This document shows, piece after piece, positions 24,191 through 34,879 of a stretch of DNA of 64,000 nucleotides. The notes under the pieces are model-generated. The model was given only the letters and a program-made list of their open reading frames with translations, made no database searches and was not told the origin of the DNA. The first letter of the stretch is position 1. Each line of letters starts with the position of its first letter. The DNA is from Sternotherus odoratus. Taxonomy: Eukaryota; Chordata; Testudines; Kinosternidae. Position numbers and translations under genes: made by a program. Location of the stretch: NCBI GenBank assembly GCA_032164245.1, contig JAVMKO010000003.1, forward strand, positions 44,580,890 to 44,644,889. The letters are read 5' to 3'.

Positions 24191-27100
24191 TCGCTTCCAG
24201 ATCCTTGGCTGAAAGGGGATTCTAAATACAAAAAAATTAGAAACATTAAAAAACCCCATTAATATATACTGGTAAGTAATTTATAAAGGGTTTTCTTCAT
24301 TAAGGGCTTGTTTGCAAAGCCCTGCAGTCAGGATTACTGGGGTATGAATTCTAGAGAGGGGAGTTGGTTAGTTTCACCTAATTCCCAAAAGGTAGCTCAC
24401 AAAAATCACCCCATATTATCATCTCCCAACAATAACAGAGGCTTTGATAGTAAATGATTTTAAAAGATTTTTGTTAGACACACAATCAACACAAGTCTGA
24501 CTGGTGATTTGGTTAGAAACAAAAAAAACCCACAGAACAGGGCAGTAATATATATTCACTTCTATTTTAAGGCAATACCTGTCAGCTGGTCATGATTTTA
24601 TCACTTGCGTATCTTGCCGCGTGCATGGAAAGAATATGATAATCAGGCACAGGATAATGTGGTACATATTGCCATTTTCCATCTTGTACTAGAAGCTTTT
24701 TAACTCAGGTAGGGCATGAAGTGTTAGGAATTATTTTTAAACCATTTATTCAACAGGAGGCCCTCCTGAAAAATAGGACTTCATTCCGGTTACACAACCT
24801 TACATACTTTAGTGAAATTTATATTAGTTTTGGCCTGACACTACAGTCCTTATTCTGGCAAAGCTCACATCAGCCTCACAGTGAGGATTGTAAGATCATC
24901 CTCCTTAGCTGCATTTGTATAATCCAGGAGTACTACAAAATGAAAGTGTATCAGCAATGGAAGAGAGAGAGAATTTTAGCTCATCTTTCCATAGACACCA
25001 ACATGATTAAACTAAATTACTTGGGGTTTTTATCAATTTATTTCATCAACTTCACCAAAATACAGAAACACTATGGTTTTATTTTAATGTTTGACCTAGA
25101 TCACTAGCGATGTGCTAAATTAATCACCTATCCTAACTTTCTGATCTGTAAGGTGTTTTTTTAAAAAAATACAACTCATGTGTGTGTTCTGATCCTCTTT
25201 CCCACTGAGAGTCCCCACACAGAGTAAAGTTGTCAGGGATCTGCCTGCACCCATGCAGTAGCAAGATTGAGACTTAAGAATGAGCTTAAAAAACAAATTT
25301 CTGATTTTGCATTGTATGCATTCTATTCAGGATCAAGTGTTCTAGGTTTTGCTCTTTTCAGCGTCATCAAGAAAATAGTTTAGAAATCCAAACAATCACC
25401 ACTCTTTTGGAGCCCAATCTTTTAAAGTACAGTTATACAATTAATCAATTAATTTTCAAAAGGTACTGTCCATGAGATGAAGAGCTATTGATATAGGATA
25501 TTAGGTATTAGATTTCATTGCCTACTTTTAAATGTAGAATGCCTTCCTTACTTTCCATAAATATAGATTACTTGTAAAACTGATATATAAGAACACAAGA
25601 AAACAAAATGCAGTTCTAATCTATAAACTACATAAAAATCCCAGAAATGCTAAGATATACAGCAGGAGATATTACTGCTGTTACAAATCTGGCCTTTAGA
25701 ACACAGAGGTAACAAATTAATCCTCAATTAGATCCCTTACTAGGCCCTCTCAGTAATATTGCTATTTTGAGTATCTATGCAATTTTTGGTTAAAACAGTC
25801 CTGTGACTAAGAGCCACAATGCAGTAGTAAGAGTTTTATCTCACATATGCAACTATTAGCATTGAGATTTAATTTTTTTTCCAAACCAACCTTTTATATT
25901 CAGAATATTAATATTAAGACAACTAGATTTTACATTAAAAAGACACTAATGTAAAGGTTTATAGAGAAAATATTCAAGCCATGCATTTTAATTTGTGCTA
26001 GACAAATAAAACCTTCAAACCTTTCAAGGTTACCTTTCCCTATTTGAAAATGCTTCAGGAAAGAGGGGGAAAAAATGCAGTTTAAGGAGACAAAAATTTC
26101 CATTACTCTCTAACTAAAGACCACACCCTACACAACAATTAATGACATGAAAGAATTTTGATTCTAAACTCTACAACAAGTATCCAGCCTGAGGCAAAGT
26201 AAAACTTTCTCATTTTCATAGAAGAAAAGAAACTCTTACTCAATAAGTAGCAATTATGCTGTAGAATTTATATGCTGAGCACGACTGAATGTAAGAACAC
26301 CAGAGCAGTCAACCATAGCTTTAGTGCTTTGAGTATGATTAACAGAATGAACTTTAAAAGGTCAATTAAATGTCAACACATTTTAAAGAGATATTCTTCT
26401 AAAGTTTGGTCAATGTGTAATGGCACCCTCTAAATCAGTAATGTCATCTTTACATTTAAATTCTACACAACCTAAATTTATGTATGCACATACAGGATAG
26501 ATAATCTATTTTCTATAGATTCATTAGTATTTATGTTATTGGCTTTAATATAACTAAGCTGTCTTTTATTAGTTGTGTTTAATCAAGTACACTGAGACAC
26601 CCTTTTTTCATTTCATTCTAATCCCCAAGGGAAAAATAGTTTGTTTTACAGGATGAAAGCCTAGTAAATTACAGCATTAGAATGAAGAGGTTTTCCAAGA
26701 ACACAACTAGTACGTTAGGTGGCTGTAACTCTTGAAGAACATAACTGTCATAAATTTGGTAAAGAGACTGTAACAATAAATAAATAATAATATTATAATT
26801 TTAAAAGATCACATATGTATTTTATTTTGCCTCTTGTCACTTCCCTTCATAGTGAAGGTTTTTAGTGACTAGAGATTCTAGGAACATCTTAAAGCTGGAT
26901 TTTCAGTGGATCGGTGTTCAACACTTTCTGAAAATCAGGCCTCTAATGGCATCTCAAACTGGATACCGAAAATTACTTGTCGTTTTTGAAATCCTTTATA
27001 CCTTTGTACAAGACCTAGCACAATGGGACACAAACCCTGATTAGTCTCAGGAAACTACGGTCACAAAAAAGAATCAATACCAGTTTTCATCAGCAAGACC

Positions 27101-28029
27101 TTCAAAATACAATTAAAGTATATTAAAGATTTTTATGGGTAAATTAGGGCAGGACAGAGGGAGACAATGCAGTCACTTTTTCGGTCATTAAAAAGGGATA
27201 GTTTTCTGTAATGGTGCTTGATAGAACTACATAATGATTCATTACACAATCCTCCACAGGCACTTTTTAACTTCTAATATAAATAATGGATTTGAAGAAA
27301 GGATGTTGCTGCACATATTAATCTGACAAAAAAGAAAACACTCCAGAGGGCTTGAGAACAGTCAAGATTAGTTTACATGGTGAAAAATCACATGACAGCA
27401 ATATTAAACTTTGAAGTAAATGTATACAAGTAGAATTACTTTGAAAATGTAAGAAAATACTTTCCAGAGTTAGAGATCTGACATAGTTTATCTTGAGGGG
27501 TTCTTTTCACACTGATGTTGCCAGTGCCTCTCATAACTTTTTTTTTAAATAGTCTAATTTTTAATTGTTTTAAATGAGATATGGTTAGAATATTTTTCCT
27601 CTGGATAGTTATCTACATAAACTAATACATGTTAAGACTGTTACTATGGTACGTTGGAGGATCAAAGCCACAGATGATTTTAAGTTTGGTCCTATTTCAA
27701 TAAAGCTATGTATAAGGCACATAAATACTAGCCATAATTAAAGTTACAAAACACAAGTATGCAGATGTCAGAGATCCTTAAGACTGAAATTAAACAATCA
27801 TTTTAAGCATCTCTTCAAATTGTTTTCAAGGCTTAAACTGGGACCACTTTTAGCTAATTATAATGATACTGTAATGTCAATGTGTCAGGCATCAAAGGAC
27901 ACTGAAGTTCAAAATATAGGTGCTACATGTAATTTCTTTCTACCTGCTCCCGTTTTTGTTCCTGCCAGAAAACAGACAATTCCTGTATTCAGTGCAGAGT
28001 AAACCAGGCCTGGGGGCATAAAGCCGGCG

Positions 28030-29110
28030 AGGGTGGGTTCAAGTACCAGTCGCTGCACCTGAAGATCTCGCTCCAGCTGCGTCCTGTTCTGTAGCACTTG
28101 CGAGTAGTTTGTTACAGCGTGGGGCAGGCTGGAACCAAAACACAACAGGTGAGCCCTAGGAGACAGGTTGCTCCTACCTCTGGGGCTCGCCCGCGGCTGC
28201 TCTGCCCGGCTGGGCTGCAGACAAGGGACAGGCAGGGAAGCAGCCCGAGACACCGGCCCCAGCCGCATTTCAGACCAGCTGCAAACCCCGGGTAGAAAAG
28301 TTCCCAAGCGCCCCAGCTACAGTTCCGTGAGCGGCGGCTCCGCCACCCCTTCCCCGAGCGTGGCTGGGCACCCAAGCGGGGCTCGCACGGCCTCAGGTGG
28401 GAGAACACCAGCCCGGGGCGGCCAGGCGGGGGAAGAGGCCGCCGCCCCCGGGAAACGCCTCTCAGGGCGAGTCCCAGCGCGGGCGGGCGGGACTGGTGCC
28501 TGCTCCCAGTCAGGGCAGGTCCAGGGCGCGCCCTCCCCAGCAGCGGCACAGCCGGGGCAGGTCCCGAGGAGCGAGCAGCGCCCCCTTTCCCTACCTGGGC
28601 CAGCTCCCGGCAAAGTTCCCGGCTCCGGCAAAGTTCCCGCAGGCAGGGGGGCAGCTCGGCTTTGGGGCGCAGTGCGGAGAGCCCCCGCTCCCCCCCCCCC
28701 AAAGGAGAGGGGACAGGAGTGGGAACCACTTACCGGAGACACCGGGATGCGGGGCGGGGAGGGGGCGCCCAGTCGAGCCCTGAGAAAACAGCCCCCCTCC
28801 CCCGGGAGACGGGCGGCAGCTGGGCCAGAGTGGGCTGGGCATTGTCCTCCCTCCCCGGAGCGTCCTTCGGGCGGGGAGCGCAGCTGCCGTCGGCTCAGAC
28901 TCCTCCTTCCCTCGCCATGTTCTTTGTGTGGGTCGCTTTTCTTTGGCCATTTCCCCTGACAGCGGCGGGCCCGGCAGCTCCAGCTCCCCCCAGCAGCAGC
29001 GAGAGGCGGGGCTGAACCGCTGGAGACACAACAGCTGCCCAAGCTGCAGGTGACCAGGCATGACCCCCCAATAAACCAAAGGGGATTCCGTCCCCTCCGT
29101 CCCGGCTCCT
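28030..29110. promoter_or_regulatory. CpG island, probable promoter with minus-strand first exon
   Basis: This kilobase is GC-rich with dense CpG, in contrast to its AT-rich surroundings, and it is not tandemly repetitive. CCAAT-type sequences (CCAATTAGC, CCAATGAAAT, CCAATAGAAG) lie at about 29.11-29.19 kb. On the minus strand, GTCTCCG followed by GTAAGTGG (exon end 28734) is a near-perfect splice donor. A possible next exon is 28128-28059, after the acceptor TTTTGGTTCCAG. Many long open frames cross the island on both strands, but these are expected of stop-poor GC-rich DNA. I see no protein I recognise. The gene would run leftward from here. Confidence 0.62.
28059..28128 (-). other. Candidate short exon (minus) downstream of the CpG island
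   Basis: The acceptor tract ends TTCCAG at 28129. The 70-bp segment, open in the frame giving PHAVTNYSQVLQNRTQLE, is followed by a weak donor, GTGCAG. The phase with the putative first exon cannot be checked, and the protein is not recognised. Listed as a candidate only. Confidence 0.22.
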
Positions 29111-29439
29111 CCAATTAGCTCAGGGGGATGGGGACAAGCCAGGCCAATGAAATGCCAGCAAGCCCGGACAGTCCCATAAGGATGAGCCAATAGAAGGGAG
29201 AGAGGAGGCTGCAGATCCACCCCCACGCAGCTCCATTCTGAAATAAACCAGCTGTGGGCAGATGTGCAGAACAGCTGGAAGGAAGTAGACCAAGGCATTC
29301 ACAGTAAGCTGTCGGTTTGCAAACCTTTCTGCGTGGGGTGGGGGCTGTAAAGCAATTTTCCTGGAATGCAATAGCCACTTCCATAAGGAGTTGCACTAAA
29401 AATGCATGTTGTATAAATTCTTTATTAAGAGACACAGAT

Positions 29440-32335
29440 TTGATTATAGGGTATTAACTCACAAAACAAGTAACAGAACTTTGCAGAGCATAAAGAAATA
29501 AGCTATAATGTTAAACCCTGAAGTCTTTAGCATTCTGTTTTGTTAAAATTCAAAATCAAGTTTTCCAATTCTGTTAAAAAGTCTACTGTTTTGGTGATTT
29601 TAAGAAATAGTTCATCTCAATTTTTATTTTCATCTAACAAGTTTGCAGAAATTACTGATAAATAATATAAACTGTAATTAAGCTTTCACAAAGAAAGTTG
29701 TACAGCCAAAGTGCAGAAAATAATTGAAAACCTTACTGCAGGATATGTTGTGATAGGAGTCCCTTCTAAATGCTCATTATACCATAAATTTGGAGATTAG
29801 GTCTGTGAGTCCTCCATGCACTAGATTGTATAGGCTGTAGCCCTTGGAGAGGGTTCCCATAAATACTCACTCATGTTTCAAATAAGTAACACTAAACAAA
29901 AATGAACCAAAAAACCTCAACAATTTAGGATTGGCAAAAAATAAAAGGTGCAAATACCCAAGGTAGAACTTCAACAATTACAATAAAGATCAAACTAAGT
30001 TCCTAACTTTATCCACTAAGAGCGGCATGGTATAGGAGTACAAAAATAGATAAGAATATTACTGGGATCCCTCTACACCATTTTCCTGCCTTCTGGCCAC
30101 TACCTTGGATCTTCCTGCTATGGCCACTACTGTGCTAAAAGCATGAGTTTTTGCCTGACTTTTAGCTTTCCAGACCTTTACTGCCTTGTCTTCCCTGATA
30201 GCCCGTACTAAACCTGCTACCTCTGACCTGATGCTCTTGTTTCCACTCAGCCTCTGGCTCTTTCCTGAATCATGACCCCACTGGTATCAGGATGCTACTT
30301 TCTTTTTTGGTACTCTTTGGATTATAGATTTCTGTACTAGCTGGATGTTGAACAGGTAACAGTTGCTCCCACTGACTAGAGCTTTCCCCTCCAGGGTTAG
30401 CCAGGGTCATGGGGAGGTACCTAGTAGCAAGCCAGAAGATTCATTACATGCTTTTCATTCTACTTTATAGAATGAAAGTAGAATAAAATGCATGTAATTT
30501 TTTATATTTCATAGAAAATACATGACATTTACCTTTTATTTATTTATATATATATATACTTGGTAATTATGGTTTTGTGACACAAATGGTTTTGAATCAA
30601 CCTGATAATAAACAAACCTTGGTCCCAAGCCAGCAGAGATTTATACATTTTGAGCAGTCCTATGGAAGTCTAGGATTATAACAGGGTTTAAAAAGAGAAC
30701 TAGATAAATTCCTCCTTCCCCACTTGTGAACAACAGGACAACTCCTCTTCCTCCTCCCTCCCTTGCTGCAACATCCCCCCTGAGAAGGGGCAAAAGGGGT
30801 TGAAGAGCTCCTGGAAGTTTCCCCCCAGCCTGAAAGGTATAGAGGGGACCCCACTGCAACTGGCTTCCAGGCCTGGGCTCAGGGGGTGAAGAACCCCAGG
30901 AGGAGCAGAGGTGAGGCTAGAGCACAGAACTGATGGGAAGCGGGGCAGAGGCGGGGGATGGGGAACAGAAAGAACTAATGCAAGGCTATGCAGGCAGAAC
31001 TGATGGGGAGGGGGCAGGATTAATTTGGAGGTTGAGGGCAGAATTAGCTGCTGGGCAGGAAGATATGGGAGTGAGAATTCCTGCAACAAGGGCCAAAATC
31101 ACCTTACCTAATATGTTTGGGAGAGTGGGCACACTCTCACAGAGGATGGACACAGGGAATTCAAAAGACAGATCCCAAAGCACATTATAATCTGTGGCCC
31201 AAAAACTATACAATTTTTTATCTCATGATTTTTGAGGGTCTGACTCATGATTTATTAACCTTTCATGTTGTCAATGTTGTGAGCTTGAATCCTGTTCCCA
31301 AACGAGTCCATGACCTGTATGGTCATGGTGACCCACATACTCCAAGCATGTCTTACACTTACACAATACCTATGCCCTTTTATGAGTACAGTTACAGTAA
31401 CAATATGTTATAATTTATACAATCAGAACAAAGATTAATTCCAACTAAAGCAATAAAAGATGTTGGTTGCCTACAGGTCCACATACCATTATAATTTATG
31501 TAAATGGCACTGGCCAGAGCCATTGTCTGGTTTTGCCTCTTTACTCATTATTACTATAGTTCAAACTCCACATGGTGCTTCAAAAAGAGCATATGTTAAA
31601 TAAAAAAACAAAGATTTCATAAAGGCATAAATGGATATGATGCATTGAACACAAGGTGGTGCATGCATGTTATCACTTCTAGTCTTGGTGAAACAGGGTG
31701 ACAACTTTATGAAACTGATTGGAAAACTAGCTCTCTCCAATACCTATAGCAGCTTCCACATTCAGTCTAATACCCTCACTCTGACAATTTATCTATTTAT
31801 TTGTTCTCTTACATTTTTCGTAAGTATTCTATTCCTTAACCGAAAACTCTAGGAAATTCAACACATTACATGTGATTTCTCCCTAGAGTATGTTTTAACC
31901 ATATGGCACAACGAAATCGGCTTGTCAACACACTGGTGTTAATACAGACACACTGCATTTATGCTTTCACAGCTACCATATCTGTTGGTGTTGGAAAGCC
32001 TGACAGAGATGCTCAAAATTATTTATGCCAATTGTTAAAGGATGATCCCACCTCAGTGGAAGTGTAGAACTATAAATGGTAGGTAGGATGGTGATCCCTC
32101 ACTGCCTGACCATCCTTGATGCTGCACAGGGAATTGATTATGTTCACATCTTCACCTCATTTTTACGGCTGCTCCCTGCTCAGTGTTCCACAGGAAGGCA
32201 AAATACTTCTAGAGTCTTGTCAGCATGTATTGTATGAAAATAACTTATTACTGGATCAGGATTGCTCTGGAATTTAAGAGGCTGGTCTTATTTCCTGGCC
32301 CCAGTCACATGACATGGGTCAGCATTCTGATAGAT
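29440..32335. other. Noncoding sequence right of the CpG island
   Basis: AT-rich with a TATATATA run near 30.55 kb and the GC-richer blocks noted separately. No gene recognised. Confidence 0.5.
30040..31090. other. GC-richer noncoding block of likely repeat origin
   Basis: The stretch 30040-30420 is CT-rich (many TGGCCACTAC- and CTGACC-type words). The stretch 30690-31090 is GA/CT-rich with short open frames on both strands. Both resemble old LTR or leader sequence, but no boundary, target duplication or coding motif is visible. Confidence 0.3.
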
Positions 32336-32682
32336 CAAGGTTTCTCAAACATCATTATGCCATGATCCCCTTCTGACAACAAAAATTACTACATGACCCC
32401 AGTAGGGGAGGACTGAACTTGCCTGAGCCCTGCTGCCCAGATGAGGGAGGGAGAGGGCAAAGCCCAAACCCCACTGTCACAGGCGCATAGGGGGTGGGGA
32501 AGCCAAACCCCAAGGACTTCAACCCCAGGCAGAGGGTCTGTAACCTGAGGCCCCGCTGCCCATGGCTGAAGCTGTTTGGCTTTGGCTCCAGGCCCCAGCA
32601 AGTCTAAGCCAGCCCTGGCAACCCCACTAAAATGGGGTCATGACCCACTTTGAGATCCCAACCCACAGTTTGAGAATCACTG
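32336..32682. mobile_element. hAT-type MITE, about 347 bp, abutting the Helitron
   Basis: The left end is CAAGGTTTCTCAAAC and the right end is the inverted GTTTGAGAATCACTG. These are imperfect inverted termini of the CAGTGATTCTCAAAC type. The Helitron starts three bases beyond the right end, so the 8-bp target duplication cannot be read cleanly. The interior is GC-rich with no coding capacity. Confidence 0.75.
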
Positions 32683-32933
32683 CAATCTATATATATAAAA
32701 GTCAAATGGTGTATGCGTGCGTGTGTGTATGTACGTGCGCTTACTCCTTCCACACCGTTTGAGCTAGAGACTTGAAATTTGGTACAGTTAGAGGTCTTAG
32801 GGTCCTAATCAGGGTAAGAGGTGAAAATTTTTCAAATCTCACCTCTGATGCCCCCCAGGGGTGAAATTCTTTAAAGGCCAATCACATCAGCTGGGCAACT
32901 GCTGTGCTCTGTGACATAGTTATGATGTCATAA

Positions 32934-33215
32934 TACCCCCTCCAACGGACCCCGCACTCGCTCAGCTCTCTGCCCCCTTCCCCCTCCAACGGACCCCGCA
33001 CTCGCTCAGCTCTCTGCCCCCTCCCCCCTCCAATGGACCCCACACTCGCTCAGCTCTCTGCCCCCTCCCCCCTCCAACGGACCCCACACGCGCTCAGCTC
33101 TCTGCCCCCTCCCCCCTCCAACGGACCCCACACTCGCTCAGCTCTCTGCCCCCTCCCCGCTCCAACGGACCCCGCACTCGCTCAGCTCTCTGCCCCTCCC
33201 CACCTCCAACGGACC
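32934..33215. repeat. Tandem repeat, about 44-bp unit, in the Helitron
   Basis: About six copies of CTCCAACGGACCCCGCACTC then GCTCAGCTCTCTGCCCCCTC are arrayed here. A further copy occurs at about 33700-33765, on the far side of the G-rich array. Confidence 0.92.
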
Positions 33216-33217
33216 CG

Positions 33218-33695
33218 AGTTGGGTTTGGTCAGAGGATAAGTGAGGTAGGGGTGTCGGGTTTGGTCGGGGGGTAAGTGAGCTGGGGGTGTTGGGTTTGGT
33301 ACGGGGGGGTGGGAAGGTGTCGGGGTGGGTGTTGGGGTTGGGTGTTGGGTTTGGTGGGGGGTAAGGTGGGGGTGTTGGGTTTGGTTGGGGTGGGATGGTG
33401 AGGAGGGGGGTCGGGGTTGGTCAAGGGGTAAATGAGGTGTGGGTGTCGGGTTTGTTTGTGGTGGTAGGTAGGGGTGTCGGGTTTTGGGGGGGAAGTGAGG
33501 TGGGTGTGTCAGGTTTGGTCTACGGGGGTGAGGTGTGGGTTTTGGTCAGGGGGTGTTGGGGTTGGTAGGGGGGAAATGTGGGGGTGTTGGGTTTGGGTGG
33601 GGGGGTGAAAATGTGAGTCGGGGTTGGTCGAGGGGTAAGTGAGGTGGGGGTGTCAGGTTTGGTCGGGGAGGTGAGGTGGGGGTGTCAGGTTTGCT
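33218..33695. repeat. G-rich, GT-rich minisatellite, about 35-bp irregular unit
   Basis: Units vary around GGGGTAAGTGAGGTGGGGGT and GTCGGGTTTGGTC. The array separates two parts of the 44-bp array in the same Helitron. Open frames rich in Pro and Thr on the other strand are products of the repeat. Confidence 0.9.
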
Positions 33696-34077
33696 CTCTG
33701 CCCCCTCCCCCTCCAACAGACCCCGCACTCGCTCAGCTCTCTGCCCCCTCCCCACCTCCGACTGACCCGAGCAATGCCGGGTATTTTCGCTAGTAAGTTA
33801 TACACCTTACATGGCAGGAGTACTGATTCCACTGGCTACTGTAACAGCCCCCTCTTTCAGAGGGAGTATGAGGCAAAGTTTGTTTCAGTGGGGGCTTAGC
33901 GTTCAGAATTAATGGATATTAGAAGGTTGATATAGCCTCAGGCCACATTAACTCTACAGGGTGGGTAAGTAGATTCTGCCTCTGCCTCCTCTGCAGGGCT
34001 AGTTGGAAGGCCAATAACCATAGCACAGCTGGTACCTGATCCTTCAAAATTTCCATTGATTAATATGGTGCCAGACA

Positions 34078-34456
34078 TAGGTGCCAACTCCGAGGGTGCT
34101 CCGGGGCTGGAGCACCCACATGGAAAAATTGGTGGGTGCTCTGCACCCATCAGCAGCTTCCCCACCCCGCCCCAGCTCACTTCTGCTCTGCCTCCACCTC
34201 CTCCCCTGAGTGCACTGACGCCTCCTGCTTCTCCCCCCTCCCACAGTGCTTGCACCGCAAAACAGCTGTTTCACGCGACAAGCCTGGGAGGGAAGGGGGA
34301 GGAGGAGGAATGCGGCATGCTTGGGGGAAAGGGCAGGGATTTGGGGAGGGGTCCAATAGGGGCAGAGTTTGGGCAGGGAATTTGGGGCAGGGATGGAGTC
34401 GGGGGAGGGGGGGAGGTGTGAGCACCCACCGGCGCCAACAAAAGTTGGCGGCTGCT
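34078..34456. mobile_element. MITE-like element with GGTGCCAACT / AGTTGGCG ends
   Basis: The left part reads AGGTGCCAACTCCGAGGGTG and CTCCGGGGCTGGAGCACCCA. The right part reads GAGCACCCACCGGCGCCAAC then AAAAGTTGGCGGC, an imperfect inverted arrangement. The interior is GC-rich and G/C-skewed. The superfamily was not determined. Confidence 0.55.
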
Positions 34457-34651
34457 TTTGCCAGATCTGGGCCTTGCCCCCATTGGCCTGTTTCTAACTT
34501 ATTATTAGTATTGTGGTATTGCCAGGACCCTTTTCTGATAGACAATGCACAAATATAATAAAAAGCTGGTCTTTGCCCAGGAGTTTAAGTCCCAGAAAAG
34601 CAGTCTACATTTCAGATGTGACAAGAAGAGGGGTGGGGAGAACAAGTGTAG

Positions 34652-34878
34652 ATTGCAGAAGTGACAAAGAGTCCTGGGGCACCTTAAAGACTAACTAAAG
34701 TATTGAAGCATAAGCTTTCGTGGGCTAATACCCATTTCGTCGGATGCATGCAGTGGAATCCACTGCATGCATCTGACGAAGTGGGTATTCCACTGCATGC
34801 ATCCGACGAAATGGGTATTAGCCCAGGAAAGCTTGTCACTTCTGCAATTCCAGACTAACACGGCTACCTCTCTGACAA
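34652..34878. mobile_element. Foldback (palindromic) DNA element
   Basis: The left half reads TTGCAGAAGTGACAAAGAGT, CCTGGGGCACCTTAAAGACT and CGTCGGATGCATGCAGTGGA. The right half carries the inverted GCATGCATCCGACGAAATGG and TTGTCACTTCTGCAA, with an additional internal inverted copy around 34757-34800. It ends ACACGGCTACCTCTCTGA. It is related to the element at 21.73 kb. The repeat family name is not known to me. Confidence 0.75.
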
Positions 34879-34879
34879 G

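Larger units (their letters stand above)
20572..27900. other. Mostly unique AT-rich sequence
   Basis: Apart from the MIR copies, the foldback element and the MIR-nested hAT MITE listed separately, only short open frames are present. The 24.3-27.9 kb part is especially repeat-poor and AT-rich. It may be intron of the leftward gene from the CpG island. Confidence 0.5.
32686..33793 (+). mobile_element. Helitron-like non-autonomous element, 1,108 bp (plus)
   Basis: The 5' end is TCTATATATATAAAAGTC, preceded by A. The 3' end is CTAG at 33790-33793, followed by T. A 5-bp stem ACCCG/CGGGT (33765-33769 with 33778-33782, 8-base loop) lies seven bases upstream of CTAG. TC start, 3' hairpin, CTAG end and insertion between A and T without a target duplication are the Helitron signature. 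There is no Rep/helicase gene. The interior carries C-rich and G-rich tandem arrays. The conserved 5' part reads CACACCGTTTGAGCTAGAGA and CTTGAAATTTGGTACAG. Confidence 0.88.

Noticed and set aside
28112..29298. Open frames of 205-265 codons across the CpG island on both strands
   Set aside because: Overlapping open frames on both strands are expected of GC-rich, stop-poor DNA. None shows a domain or conserved block.
33033..33755. Pro-rich and Thr-rich short frames, including one with repeated PSN-type units
   Set aside because: They are tandem repeats inside a Helitron, not coding sequence.
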